NCBI GenBank assembly: GCA_023459875.1
Contig: JAEWRY010000035.1
Location: 1 to 64,000, forward strand
DNA length: 64,000 nucleotides
Source of the DNA: Bacillota bacterium
GTDB lineage: Bacteria; Bacillota; Clostridia; Oscillospirales; Oscillospiraceae
Direction of reading: 5' to 3'
The stretch's first letter is position 1, and the number at the start of each line of letters is the position of its first letter. The notes below the pieces were generated by a model. That model saw nothing but the letters and a program-made list of their open reading frames with translations, was not told the origin of the DNA and did no database searches. Positions 47,590 to 57,087 of the stretch are shown here, one piece after another. The position numbers and the translations under genes were made by a program.

Positions 47590-48798
47590 ATGGATGTAAA
47601 AGAAAAAGTATCCTCCCGGTTTGCCGGAGTTGAGGGCGGACTTTTTTCCAAGGTGACCAAGGCGGATGTGGGGGATAACTTCGCGTCGATGGCCGAGCAG
47701 CAGGTCACCCTCATGGGGTGGGCGGACCCCTTTTTCCCCGACCCTTCCATTCCGGAGCATGTGAAACGCACCATGGTGGAAGCCTTTGAGAATGGATTTT
47801 CTTCCCATTATACCATGCCGATCGGCTCTTTGGAACTGCGAACCGAGATTTCCCACAAATGTAGGAAATATAACAAGCTTGACTTGGACCCTCGCCGCAA
47901 TGTGATGATTACGCCGGGTTCCGATTCGGGACTATTTTATGCCATGTCGGTGCTTTTGGACGCGGGGGACGAGGTACTGGTGCCAGATCCCAGCTATCCC
48001 AGCAATTTTTTGAATCCCAGGCTCCTTGGGGCGGTAACCGTCCCCGTGCCGCTGGATGCTCCTCACGGGTACAGGCTGGATATGGAAGCGTTCGAGAAGG
48101 CGGTAACGCCGAGAACCAAAATGGTTCTTCTGACCCACCCAAACAATCCCACCACCACGGTGTTCCGCCGGGATGAACTGGAGGCGCTCGCCCGATTTAT
48201 CTGTCGGCACGATCTGATGCTTGTAGTGGACCAGGCGTTTGAGGACATGATTTTTGACGATGTGGAGTTTGTGACACCGGCTTCCTTGCCCGGCATGTGG
48301 GAGAGAACCGTCACCGTTTTTTCCATCTCCAAGGGGATGGGGCTTTCCGGCTTCCGCGTGGGCTACATCGTCGCCTGCGACAAGTTGATGGACGTTTATT
48401 ACGGCGCGGCGGTGAACGTATTGGGCGCCACCAATACCGCTTCCCAGCTGGGCGCCATCACCGCGTTCCGGAATCCTCGGTTCATGGAGGCTTACAGGGA
48501 TAGCTTTGAGCGGCGGCGCAGGGCAGCCCACGAAATTTTGGGACAGGTACCGGGCGTTTCCATGCTGATGCCCCAATCGGGATTCTACTGCTGGATCGAC
48601 GTATCCGCTCTGGGTGATTCCACTGAGATTGCCGAATACCTGATCACGGCAGCCAAGGTGGCCGTCAACGACGGCAAGAATTATGGAAAGCAGGGGAACG
48701 GCTGTCTGCGCATCATTCATGGTTGCCTGGGCAGCGACAGGGAGTCGGAGATGGCCCTTATGCGCATCGCCGGCGCCCTAAGGGTTTACCGTAAATAA
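47590..48798 (+). CDS. PLP-dependent aminotransferase, class I/II
   Basis: A 402-residue fold-type I aminotransferase. The PLP lysine lies in FSISKGMGLSGFRVGY (about residue 245), and NPNNPTTTV contains the Asn contact. It would transaminate an imported amino acid to a 2-oxoacid. ATG 47590 is preceded by AAGGAG with eight bases between; an ATG at 47530 has none. It stands between RidA and the M29-like pair. Confidence 0.86.
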   Translation: MDVKEKVSSRFAGVEGGLFSKVTKADVGDNFASMAEQQVTLMGWADPFFPDPSIPEHVKRTMVEAFENGFSSHYTMPIGSLELRTEISHKCRKYNKLDLDPRRNVMITPGSDSGLFYAMSVLLDAGDEVLVPDPSYPSNFLNPRLLGAVTVPVPLDAPHGYRLDMEAFEKAVTPRTKMVLLTHPNNPTTTVFRRDELEALARFICRHDLMLVVDQAFEDMIFDDVEFVTPASLPGMWERTVTVFSISKGMGLSGFRVGYIVACDKLMDVYYGAAVNVLGATNTASQLGAITAFRNPRFMEAYRDSFERRRRAAHEILGQVPGVSMLMPQSGFYCWIDVSALGDSTEIAEYLITAAKVAVNDGKNYGKQGNGCLRIIHGCLGSDRESEMALMRIAGALRVYRK

Positions 48799-48823
48799 CG
48801 TTAGCGTAAGGAGTGATGGAGAG

Positions 48824-49891
48824 TTGAAGGCTTCTACTCAGGCTGAGGGCCGTACATACTATTTGAATTGGGAACTGCAAAAGGCCGCGGAAAAAATGCT
48901 GCGGGAGATTTTGAAGGTGAAGCCGGGGGAAACCGTGCTCATCACCTGCGACACCACCAACGACGAGCGGGTGGTGAACGCCACGGCGGGCGCCGCCCTC
49001 ACCATGGGAGCCTATCCCATCGTGATGCAGTTTCCCGCAAGTCTGGATCAGGCGATTATGATTGAGCCGACGCCGCCCGTACTGGAAGCCATCAAGGCCG
49101 CCGACGTGTGGGTGGAATACGACTATCAGCTCTTCTACACCCGGGGCTGGAAACAGGCTATGGATGCGGGGACCCGCCAAATCACCGCCGCCGCCATGGA
49201 CATCAATATGATGCTCAATGTGATCGGCCGTTACGACCACAAGAAGATCGTTGAACTTGGGGACCGTCTGGCCAGCCTGCATGACACAGCCAGAAACATG
49301 CGCATCACGAGCCCCCGCGGAACCGACCTCAGTTTTTCCTGCGAAGGGCGTATGTGTGAGCAGAGCGGGACTTACGCCGAACCCGGCACCTCCGTGATGC
49401 TCTCCGGTCAGACCTCCATGTGTCCCGTGGAGAATACCATTAACGGCACCATCGTCTTCGACGGCGGACTCTTCCCACCCCAGGAGATCGGCCGGCAGGT
49501 GAACCCCGTGAAGCTCACTGTGGAGAGCGGCGTGGTGACAAAAATTGAGGGGGACGGACGGGAGGCACACCTATTTAAGAAATGGATGGCCAGCTGGAAC
49601 GACCCCAAAATGTACTGGATCGCCCATATCTCCTGCGGCTTCAACCCCGGCGTTCCGGAACCCACCGGCCGCATTGAGGAAGACGAACGGGTCTTCGGAT
49701 GTGTGGAAATCGGCATCGGCACCCAGGGGGAGGGCATGGGAGGTCCCGGCTGGGTGGCAGCCAACCATACCGACGGCATTATTTTGAACCCCTCCATCTA
49801 CTGCGACGGTGTTGCCATTGAGGAAAGCGGTTTTTATGTGGACCCCCTCTGCGCCGGGATCTGCGGCGAGTTGGGCATCGCCGGTTATTAA
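48824..49891 (+). CDS. M29/NicX-like metallo-enzyme, copy 1
   Basis: A 355-residue protein of the aminopeptidase M29/2,5-dihydroxypyridine dioxygenase-like group. IAHISCGFNPG and NHTDGIILNPS give His...His-x-Asp in the arrangement recalled for the NicX iron site (His265, His318, Asp320). Because an oxygen-using dioxygenase is unlikely in an anaerobe, a hydrolase or other metal-dependent role is more plausible. TTG 48824 is the start, with AAGGAG upstream. The next gene is a near-duplicate. The context (RidA, aminotransferase, PepV, Opp) points to peptide or amino-acid use. Confidence 0.7.
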   Translation: MKASTQAEGRTYYLNWELQKAAEKMLREILKVKPGETVLITCDTTNDERVVNATAGAALTMGAYPIVMQFPASLDQAIMIEPTPPVLEAIKAADVWVEYDYQLFYTRGWKQAMDAGTRQITAAAMDINMMLNVIGRYDHKKIVELGDRLASLHDTARNMRITSPRGTDLSFSCEGRMCEQSGTYAEPGTSVMLSGQTSMCPVENTINGTIVFDGGLFPPQEIGRQVNPVKLTVESGVVTKIEGDGREAHLFKKWMASWNDPKMYWIAHISCGFNPGVPEPTGRIEEDERVFGCVEIGIGTQGEGMGGPGWVAANHTDGIILNPSIYCDGVAIEESGFYVDPLCAGICGELGIAGY

Positions 49892-49939
49892 GACACTGAT
49901 TTAACCGTTTAAACTATAAAAGAATAGGAGAAATGAAGT

Positions 49940-51007
49940 ATGAAAGCATCAACACAAGCGGAAGGCCGCACCTACTATCTGAATTGGGAGCTTCAAAAGG
50001 CTGCGGAAAAAATGCTGCGGGAAATTATGATGGTTAAGCCGGGCGAGACGGTTCTCATCACCTGCGACACCACCAACGATGAACGTGTCATCAACGCCAC
50101 CGCGGGAGCCGCCCTCACCATGGGCGCCTATCCCATCGTGATGCAGTACCCCGCTTCCCTGGAGCAGGCCATTATGATCGAGCCCACTCCTCCCGTGCTG
50201 GCAGCCATCAAAGCCGCGGACGTGTGGATTGAGTACGATTACCAGCTCTTCTACACCAGAGGCTGGAAGCAGGCCATGGACGCCGGAACCCGTCAGATCA
50301 CCGCCGCCTCCATGGATATTAATATGATGCTCAACGTCATCGGCCGTTTCGACCACCACAAGATCGTGGAATTGGGCAACCGTCTGGTAGACCTGCATAA
50401 CGCTGCCAAAAAGATGCGTATCACCAGCTCCGGCGGCACCGATCTTACATACTCCTGCGAGGGACGCAAGTGCAAGCAGAGCGGAACCTATGCCGCCCCC
50501 GGCACCTCCGTCATGCTCTCCGGACAGACCTCCATGTGCCCCATCGAAAACACCATCAACGGAACCATCGTTTTCGACGGCGGACTCTTCCCGCCCCAGG
50601 AGATCGGCCGCCAGGTGAATCCCGTAAAGCTCACGGTGGTGGACGGCGTGGTGACAAGCATCGAGGGCGAGGGCAGGGAAGCCCATCTTTTCAAAAAATG
50701 GATGGCCAGCTGGAACGACCCCAAGATGTACTGGGTGGCCCACATCTCCTGCGGCTTCAACCCCGGCATTCCGGAACCCACGGGCCGCATCGAGGAGGAC
50801 GAGCGCATCTTCGGCTGCATTGAAATCGGACTGGGCACCCAAGGCGAGGGTCTGGGCGGCAAGAGCTGGGTGGCCGCCAACCACACCGACGGCATTATGC
50901 TCAACCCTTCCATTTACTGCGACGGGGTGGCCATCGAGGACAACGGCTTCTATGTCGATCCCGAATGCGCCCGTATCTGCAAAGAACTGGGCGTTGCCGG
51001 TTACTAA
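49940..51007 (+). CDS. M29/NicX-like metallo-enzyme, copy 2
   Basis: A 355-residue paralog with about 44 substitutions from copy 1 by hand count (about 88% identity), same length. The His...His-x-Asp residues and the flanking motifs are all kept. The substitutions cluster around residues 130-190 and at the C-terminus. TAGGAG precedes ATG 49940. The two may form a heteromer or differ in substrate. It ends three bases before the PepV start. Confidence 0.7.
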   Translation: MKASTQAEGRTYYLNWELQKAAEKMLREIMMVKPGETVLITCDTTNDERVINATAGAALTMGAYPIVMQYPASLEQAIMIEPTPPVLAAIKAADVWIEYDYQLFYTRGWKQAMDAGTRQITAASMDINMMLNVIGRFDHHKIVELGNRLVDLHNAAKKMRITSSGGTDLTYSCEGRKCKQSGTYAAPGTSVMLSGQTSMCPIENTINGTIVFDGGLFPPQEIGRQVNPVKLTVVDGVVTSIEGEGREAHLFKKWMASWNDPKMYWVAHISCGFNPGIPEPTGRIEEDERIFGCIEIGLGTQGEGLGGKSWVAANHTDGIMLNPSIYCDGVAIEDNGFYVDPECARICKELGVAGY

Positions 51008-51010
51008 GCC

Positions 51011-52405
51011 ATGGACAGCGTAATTTTGGAAGAACTCTCCCGCGGCCTCTGTGGCTGCAGGGGCGAGTTGCTGGAGAAGCTGTCTGAATTCATCGCCATT
51101 CCCAGCGTGGAGGGAGCCCCGGAGCCGGGCGCGCCCTTCGGCAGGGAAGTGGCAAAATCCCTCGATTACCTGTTATCCCTGGCAAAGGAACTCGGCTTCG
51201 CGGTTAAAAACCACGAGGGCTATGTGGGCTTTATCGACTGGGGAGAGGGAGACGAGACCATCGGTATCCTGTCCCATGTGGATGTAGTCCCCGCCGGCGA
51301 CCCGGACGCGTGGAACACGCCGCCCTTTGAGATGACCCAGAGAGACGGGATCGTTTACGGGCGCGGCGCGGCGGACGACAAAGGCCCCCTGCTCTCCTGC
51401 CTGTACGGCGCCTACGCGCTCAAGCGGATGGGCTTTGTTCCAAAAAAGAAGCTGCGCTTTATTATCGGAACCAACGAGGAGACAGGCTGGGGATGCATGG
51501 ATTACTACAAAGCCCATTTCACGCCCCCGGACGCCAGCTTTTCCCCCGACGGTATGTTCACGGTGGTGAACCGGGAAAAGGGAATCCTGACGGCCGAGTA
51601 CGTTAAAAAGCTATCGGCCCCCGGTGTGGAGATTCACGCGGGCGAGGCAAGCAACCTGGTGCCGGCGAAAGCGGTGGCTTCTCTGCCCTGTACTCTCAGG
51701 CAGCTTCAGAATGCTGTCGACCAGTGCGCCAAGCTGCCGGGCGTCAGCTTTACTACGGGACTGGAAGCAAACGGTGCTTACCTTCTCTGCAAAGGCAAAA
51801 ATGCGCCGTCCCACTCTCCCGCGAACGGGGCTTCCGCTATTCTGGGTATGCTCAGGGTTCTCCAAGTGTGCGAGGGCATTCCGGAGGGGCTTGGGGGCAC
51901 GGCGGGGGAGCTGGCAGAGCTGATGGGAGAACAGCCGGACGGGAAGTCCATGGGAATTGCCTGCAGCGACGAAGTATCCGGTGCGCTGACCACCAACCTC
52001 GGCATTCTGGAGCTGAAGGAAAATCAGCTTACAGTCAAAATGGACGTGCGCGCCCCAGTCACCGTCGCCCTGGAGTCTATTGCCGAGAGGCTGGATGGAA
52101 AAATGGCCGGACTCGGCTTTGAGAAAAAAAGCGGACACATGAAGCCCCCTCTTTACGTACCCGCGGATTCTGCGCTCATTAAAACCCTGTGCGGGGTATA
52201 TGAACGGGTGACCGGACAAGAGGCGGTGCTGTATTCCATCGGCGGCGGTACCTATGCACGGGCCTTTTCCAACTGCGTGTGCTTCGGTGCGGTTTATCCC
52301 GGTGTCAATCCGCCTGTGCACTGCCCCAACGAATATGCCACAGTGGACGACCTCGCTAAAAATGCAAAGGTGTATGGCCTTGCTATTTATGAACTCTTAA
52401 ATTAA
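51011..52405 (+). CDS. PepV-like dipeptidase (M20 family)
   Basis: A 464-residue M20 metallopeptidase. SHVDVVPAGDPDAW supplies metal-binding His and Asp, GRGAADDKGP the bridging Asp, and GTNEETGWG the Glu pair. It cleaves dipeptides in the cytoplasm with zinc or manganese. PepV family members are about 470 residues. It sits directly before the peptide importer genes, which supply its substrates. ATG 51011 overlaps no neighbour and has a weak Shine-Dalgarno site, so coupling to the gene upstream is likely. Confidence 0.88.
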   Translation: MDSVILEELSRGLCGCRGELLEKLSEFIAIPSVEGAPEPGAPFGREVAKSLDYLLSLAKELGFAVKNHEGYVGFIDWGEGDETIGILSHVDVVPAGDPDAWNTPPFEMTQRDGIVYGRGAADDKGPLLSCLYGAYALKRMGFVPKKKLRFIIGTNEETGWGCMDYYKAHFTPPDASFSPDGMFTVVNREKGILTAEYVKKLSAPGVEIHAGEASNLVPAKAVASLPCTLRQLQNAVDQCAKLPGVSFTTGLEANGAYLLCKGKNAPSHSPANGASAILGMLRVLQVCEGIPEGLGGTAGELAELMGEQPDGKSMGIACSDEVSGALTTNLGILELKENQLTVKMDVRAPVTVALESIAERLDGKMAGLGFEKKSGHMKPPLYVPADSALIKTLCGVYERVTGQEAVLYSIGGGTYARAFSNCVCFGAVYPGVNPPVHCPNEYATVDDLAKNAKVYGLAIYELLN

Positions 52406-52423
52406 AAAAGGAGCGAATGACAA

Positions 52424-54079
52424 ATGAAAAGAACCCTCAAGCGCGTGTTGTGCGGCGTTCTGGCCCTCACAATGCTGCTGGCTCTCGTGGCCTGCGGCGG
52501 CGGAAGCGCCTCGACTCCGGCAGCCAGTCCCAGCGCCAGCGCCAGCGCCGCACCCAAGACCACCACTTTACGCGGTACCTGTACCAGCACGCCCGAAACT
52601 GTGGACCCTGCCCGCGGCTCCGGCGAAAATGACCTTTTAGTCTACGTGAACCTGTATGAATGCCTGGTTGTACCCAACGATAAGGATGGCAGCCCAGAAG
52701 CCCAGCTGGCAGAGAGCTGGCAAGCTTCTGCCGACGGCCTCTCCTACACCTTCAAGCTCAAGCAGAACGTGACCTTCTCCGACGGAACTCCCATGACCGC
52801 AAAGGACGTTAAGTACAGCTTCGACCGCATGATGGCCATTGGCGAGGGCTTCTCCTATGTATTGAAAGACATTCTGACCGAAACCACCGTGGTTGACGAC
52901 CACACGGTAACCTTCAAGCTCAGCAAGACCTTCGGACCCTTTGTCACCGCTCTGACCTGCTTCCGCATCGTGAACAGCAAGGTGGTCCAGGCTAATACAA
53001 AGTCCTCCGGCACTTACGGCGCGAACGGCGACTATGGCACCGAGTACCTGCTCTCCAACTCCGCCGGCTCCGGCCCCTATGTCATGACCACCTTCTCCGT
53101 CCACGAAAAAATGGTGATGACTAAGAATGAAAAATACTGGGGCGGCGTTTCCGCGTCCGCGCCCAACACGGTTGAGATTCAGGAACTGACCGAGGCCTCC
53201 ACCACCAAGATGCTCCTCAGCAGCGGAAAGGTCGACTTTGTCCACGGTCACCAGGACTCCACAACCATCGCCTCCCTCACCGCCACTAAAGGCATTAAGG
53301 AAGCTGACCTGCCCGAGGCCGGACTTAACTACTTCATGATCAACACCAAAAAAGCCCCTACCGACGACGTCCACATCCGTAAAGCCCTGTCCTATGCCTG
53401 CAACTACGACCAGATGAAGCAGATCCTGGGCGGCGCCCCGGATGCCAGCGGCCCCGTGCCCACCAACCTCTTCGGCTATGTGGACGACTTCACGGGCTAC
53501 ACCTATGATCTCGCGAAGGCCAAGGAAGAAGTGGCACTGTCCAAGTACGCCAGCAATCTTGCAAACTATCCCATCCAGCTGGACTATATCCAGGGCAACG
53601 GCGACACCGGCAAGCTGGTTTACCTGCTGGCCTCCGACCTGGAGAGCCTGGGCTTCAAAGTCACTATCAACGAGACCCCCTGGGTCCAGTTCTGCAACAA
53701 CGAGGCGGATATCTCCACCAGCCCCAACGTCACCAACCTCTACTGCACCGCCAATTATCCGGAAGCCGGCTCCATCCTGGAGTATAAATACGCCTCCTGG
53801 ACCACGGGCAACTGGAACCAGAACGAATGGCTGCAGGACAAAAAGCTTGACGAGATGCTAAACGCAGCCCTCTCCACCGTGGACGACACCGCCCGTGTGA
53901 CCAAGTACGGCGAGATCCAGAAGTATCTGGTGGAGGACGTGGTCCCCTCCATCTACACCTGCGCCTCCGTCATCAAGCCGCTCTACAACTCCAATGTGTT
54001 CGAGTGGCGCGGCTCCACCGGCAACATCCACGCCGCTTCCGAGTATAACTTCTATTACGCTGATTTCATTATGAAATAA
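52424..54079 (+). CDS. oligopeptide/dipeptide ABC transporter substrate-binding lipoprotein
   Basis: A 551-residue family 5 solute-binding lipoprotein (OppA/DppA). The lipobox is LVAC in LLALVACGGG, then a Ser/Ala/Pro-rich linker. NVTFSDGTPMTAKDVKYSF is the family signature. It captures peptides outside the membrane. AAAGGAG precedes the ATG. Its neighbours are two permeases and two ATPases. Confidence 0.9.
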   Translation: MKRTLKRVLCGVLALTMLLALVACGGGSASTPAASPSASASAAPKTTTLRGTCTSTPETVDPARGSGENDLLVYVNLYECLVVPNDKDGSPEAQLAESWQASADGLSYTFKLKQNVTFSDGTPMTAKDVKYSFDRMMAIGEGFSYVLKDILTETTVVDDHTVTFKLSKTFGPFVTALTCFRIVNSKVVQANTKSSGTYGANGDYGTEYLLSNSAGSGPYVMTTFSVHEKMVMTKNEKYWGGVSASAPNTVEIQELTEASTTKMLLSSGKVDFVHGHQDSTTIASLTATKGIKEADLPEAGLNYFMINTKKAPTDDVHIRKALSYACNYDQMKQILGGAPDASGPVPTNLFGYVDDFTGYTYDLAKAKEEVALSKYASNLANYPIQLDYIQGNGDTGKLVYLLASDLESLGFKVTINETPWVQFCNNEADISTSPNVTNLYCTANYPEAGSILEYKYASWTTGNWNQNEWLQDKKLDEMLNAALSTVDDTARVTKYGEIQKYLVEDVVPSIYTCASVIKPLYNSNVFEWRGSTGNIHAASEYNFYYADFIMK

Positions 54080-54114
54080 ACATACAACCTACCGTAGAAC
54101 CGTTTGATCAATTA

Positions 54115-54151
54115 CGACGGGATCAGGAGTCATGTATTCCTGATCCCGTCG
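54115..54151 (+). other. perfect 14-bp hairpin between binding protein and permease genes
   Basis: CGACGGGATCAGGA (54115-54128) pairs with TCCTGATCCCGTCG (54138-54151). No U-tract follows. It probably stabilises the abundant binding-protein mRNA or lowers permease expression. Confidence 0.75.
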
Positions 54152-54167
54152 GGAGTAAGGAGCCGCT

Positions 54168-55190
54168 ATGCGAAAAGCGATCATCACATTTGTAAAAAAG
54201 CTGCTGCATACGCTGGTCGTGCTTTTGGTGCTGTCCTTCGTGGTATTTTCCTTTATCCGTATGATTCCCGGAGACCCGGTGAAGATTTCTATGGGACCTA
54301 TGACACCGGAAGAAACCATCCAGCAGAAACGCAGCGAGCTGTACTTTGACCGGCCTCTGGTGGTTCAGTGGGCACACTGGCTCGGGGGCGTTGTAACAAA
54401 GGGCGATTTCGGAGAATCGCTCTTCACTCATCGCGACGTGTCGGCGGATATTGTTCAGTACCTCCCCAAAAGTCTGGAACTGACCATGTACTGCGCCATT
54501 ATTATCCTGGTGTTCGGCGTGCTTGTAGGCACGGTGTCGGCAGTCTTTAAGAACACCTGGATAGACAACCTCATACGGTTTGTATCCTATTTGGGAGTCG
54601 TCACGCCGCCTTATGCGTTTGGCGTCGTGTTTATGTTTATATTCAGTTACAAGCTCGGATGGTTCCCCATCGGCGGCATGCCGGAGATCCCGGGGGAGTA
54701 TGTAAGAACGGGGATGCTGGGCCTGGACTGCCTGCTCGCGGGAGACATATCCCTCTATGGCGAGGTGCTGAGGAGCATGTTCCTGCCGTGCATGTGCCTC
54801 TCCCTGGGCAGCATCGCTTACATGGCACGCATCCACCGTGGCGCTATGGTGGAGAATGTCAATGCCGATTACATCGCCTTTGCCGAGGTAGCCGGCGTCA
54901 GCCGCGGGAAGCTGCTCATGAAGCACCTCATGAAGCCGTCCTTTATCCCCAGCCTTACCATTTATGGTCTGCAGGTGGCCGCCCTGATCGGCAACGCCTT
55001 TATTATTGAAGTGATTTTCCGCTACCCCGGTTTTTCTCAATACAGTCTGAACGTGATTCTGAACAAGGACCCCTACGGCATCGTAGCCGTCACTTTTGTG
55101 TTTGGTATCATCTTCGCCATCGTCAATATGCTTATCGACCTGGGCGTTGCCTGGCTGGATCCGAGAATCCGCATCAATACAACGGAGTGA
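54168..55190 (+). CDS. oligopeptide/dipeptide ABC permease (OppB/DppB-like)
   Basis: A 340-residue membrane protein with six or so segments and the family EAA-type region (AEVAGVSRGKLLMKHLMKPSF). It forms half of the peptide channel. It starts at ATG 54168, just after the hairpin. The OppC-like partner begins seven bases after its stop. Confidence 0.88.
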   Translation: MRKAIITFVKKLLHTLVVLLVLSFVVFSFIRMIPGDPVKISMGPMTPEETIQQKRSELYFDRPLVVQWAHWLGGVVTKGDFGESLFTHRDVSADIVQYLPKSLELTMYCAIIILVFGVLVGTVSAVFKNTWIDNLIRFVSYLGVVTPPYAFGVVFMFIFSYKLGWFPIGGMPEIPGEYVRTGMLGLDCLLAGDISLYGEVLRSMFLPCMCLSLGSIAYMARIHRGAMVENVNADYIAFAEVAGVSRGKLLMKHLMKPSFIPSLTIYGLQVAALIGNAFIIEVIFRYPGFSQYSLNVILNKDPYGIVAVTFVFGIIFAIVNMLIDLGVAWLDPRIRINTTE

Positions 55191-55196
55191 TTGCGT

Positions 55197-56102
55197 ATGA
55201 CGACTAAGGAATTGAAAGCGACGGCGGCAGCTGAACAGGGGCAGAACGCGCGGGTCGAATCCTTCAAAAAGGGCTGGTACAAATATTCACGCAATCCTCT
55301 TTCCATGATTGGCCTTATTGTGGTTATTCTGGTGATTGTTGTGGCCATCTTCGCGATGAAGATAGCGCCGTACCCCAAGGACGCAGGGATTACCGTTAAG
55401 CTGAATGAAGCGTTTTCCGCGCCCAGCGCCACCCACCTGGCGGGTACGGACGAGTACGGGCGCGATGTGTTCAGCCGCATTCTGATCGGTACCCGGTCCT
55501 CTCTGGTCATCGGCCTGCTGGTATTGGCGATCTCCGTGCCCGTCGGCGTTATCCTGGGCCTCATCGCCGGCTATTACAAGGGCACGATCGTCGATCTGCT
55601 CATTATGCGTATCACAGAACTGTTTATGTCCATCCCGCCGCTCATTCTGGCCATGGTGGTCTGCACCATGTTCTCCAATGGCTATATGTTCGCGGCCATC
55701 GGAATCGCCGTGGCCTGGTGGCCATGGTATACCCGCATGACCTATAATATGGTCACATCCCTCTCCAACGAGCTGTTTATTGTCTACACAAAGTTATCCG
55801 GGGTGAAGATGCTCAAGATCATCATCAGCGAAATGCTCCCCAACATCACTTCCGCCATCATTACCAAAATGAGTCTGGATATGGGCAGCATCATTCTGAC
55901 CGCCTCCAGCATGAGCTTCGTCGGCCTGGGCGTTCAGCCGCCCGAGCCGTCCCTGGGCGCCATGGTGTCCGACGGAATTGCCTATCTGCCCGAGTTCTGG
56001 TGGCTCACCCTGATGCCGGCGCTTATGGTCGTCTTCATCGTACTGGGCTTCAACCTGCTGGGCGACGGCCTGACCGACGTGCTGTCCGTAGAGGAGAAGT
56101 GA
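55197..56102 (+). CDS. oligopeptide/dipeptide ABC permease (OppC/DppC-like)
   Basis: A 301-residue permease. AGTDEYGRDVFSRILIGTRS is a hallmark of OppC/DppC, and the ATPase contact YTKLSGVKMLKIIISEMLPN lies later. ATG 55197 has GGAG nine bases upstream. It pairs with the preceding permease. Confidence 0.88.
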   Translation: MTTKELKATAAAEQGQNARVESFKKGWYKYSRNPLSMIGLIVVILVIVVAIFAMKIAPYPKDAGITVKLNEAFSAPSATHLAGTDEYGRDVFSRILIGTRSSLVIGLLVLAISVPVGVILGLIAGYYKGTIVDLLIMRITELFMSIPPLILAMVVCTMFSNGYMFAAIGIAVAWWPWYTRMTYNMVTSLSNELFIVYTKLSGVKMLKIIISEMLPNITSAIITKMSLDMGSIILTASSMSFVGLGVQPPEPSLGAMVSDGIAYLPEFWWLTLMPALMVVFIVLGFNLLGDGLTDVLSVEEK

Positions 56103-56103
56103 T

Positions 56104-57072
56104 ATGGATAACAGGAAACTTGTATTAAGGATCGACAACCTCTCAGTACAGTACAAGGTCTACGAGGGAATCCTCGAGGTGATTCCGGGTCTTTCACTCC
56201 AGGTGCGCGAGGGCGAGCGGGTGGGTCTCATCGGTGAAACCGGCTGCGGCAAGACCACGGTGCTTAAAAGTGTCGCCGCCGTTCTGAGATGCCCCCCGGC
56301 CATCATCCGCAAGGACGGCCTTGCGGTTTGCGGTGTGTCCATCGACAGCAAGGCAGGGGTCAAAAATGTGCGCCGCAGCGTGGCGATGATTTTTCAGGAC
56401 CCCTCCACTTCTCTCAATCCAACCCTTAAAATTTCCACCCAGATGAAGGACATCCTCTCCAGCCAGTTCCATAAGATGGACAAAGCGGCCATAGCTCAAA
56501 AGATGCTTGACGCCCTGAAGGCGGTATCCATGCCTGCGCCCGAGCGGGTGCTGGACAGCTACCCCGTGCAGCTTTCCGGCGGCATGCGCCAGCGGGTCTG
56601 CATCGCCATGGCCCTCATGAAGGATTCGGAGCTCATTATTGCCGACGAGCCCACGACCGCCCTGGACGTTACCATCGAGGAGCAGATCCTTGATCTGCTT
56701 AACGTCCTGGTGCGTGAGCAGAACAAATCGCTCATTCTGGTGAGCCACGCCTTGGGGGCCGTTCGGAAGATAACCGACCGTATTTATGTCATGTACGCCG
56801 GAAACATTGTGGAAAGCGGAACCACGGAGCAGGTTTTCTCCAAACCGCGCCACCCCTATACCGTGGGACTGATGGCCGCAACGCCCAAGCTCACGGGAGA
56901 GGGAATCGCGGACGGCATTGCCGGCGACATTCCAAGCTATATCAATCCCCCGAAAGGCTGCCGGTTCGCAGACAGATGCGAGAAAGCAACGGAGGAGTGC
57001 CGGAAGACACCGCCCGTTTTGCGTCCGTTAAACGAGACAGGCGACTGGCAGGCTGCCTGCCATCATGTTTAA
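56104..57072 (+). CDS. oligopeptide/dipeptide ABC ATPase (OppD/DppD-like)
   Basis: A 322-residue ATPase with Walker A GETGCGKT, signature LSGGMRQR and Walker B LIIADEPTTALDVT. The oligopeptide-specific C-terminal domain has Cys-containing CRFADRCEKATEEC, which in this family can bind an Fe-S cluster or zinc. GAGGAG precedes ATG 56104. Confidence 0.88.
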   Translation: MDNRKLVLRIDNLSVQYKVYEGILEVIPGLSLQVREGERVGLIGETGCGKTTVLKSVAAVLRCPPAIIRKDGLAVCGVSIDSKAGVKNVRRSVAMIFQDPSTSLNPTLKISTQMKDILSSQFHKMDKAAIAQKMLDALKAVSMPAPERVLDSYPVQLSGGMRQRVCIAMALMKDSELIIADEPTTALDVTIEEQILDLLNVLVREQNKSLILVSHALGAVRKITDRIYVMYAGNIVESGTTEQVFSKPRHPYTVGLMAATPKLTGEGIADGIAGDIPSYINPPKGCRFADRCEKATEECRKTPPVLRPLNETGDWQAACHHV

Positions 57073-57087
57073 TGGGAGGCGAGCAGG

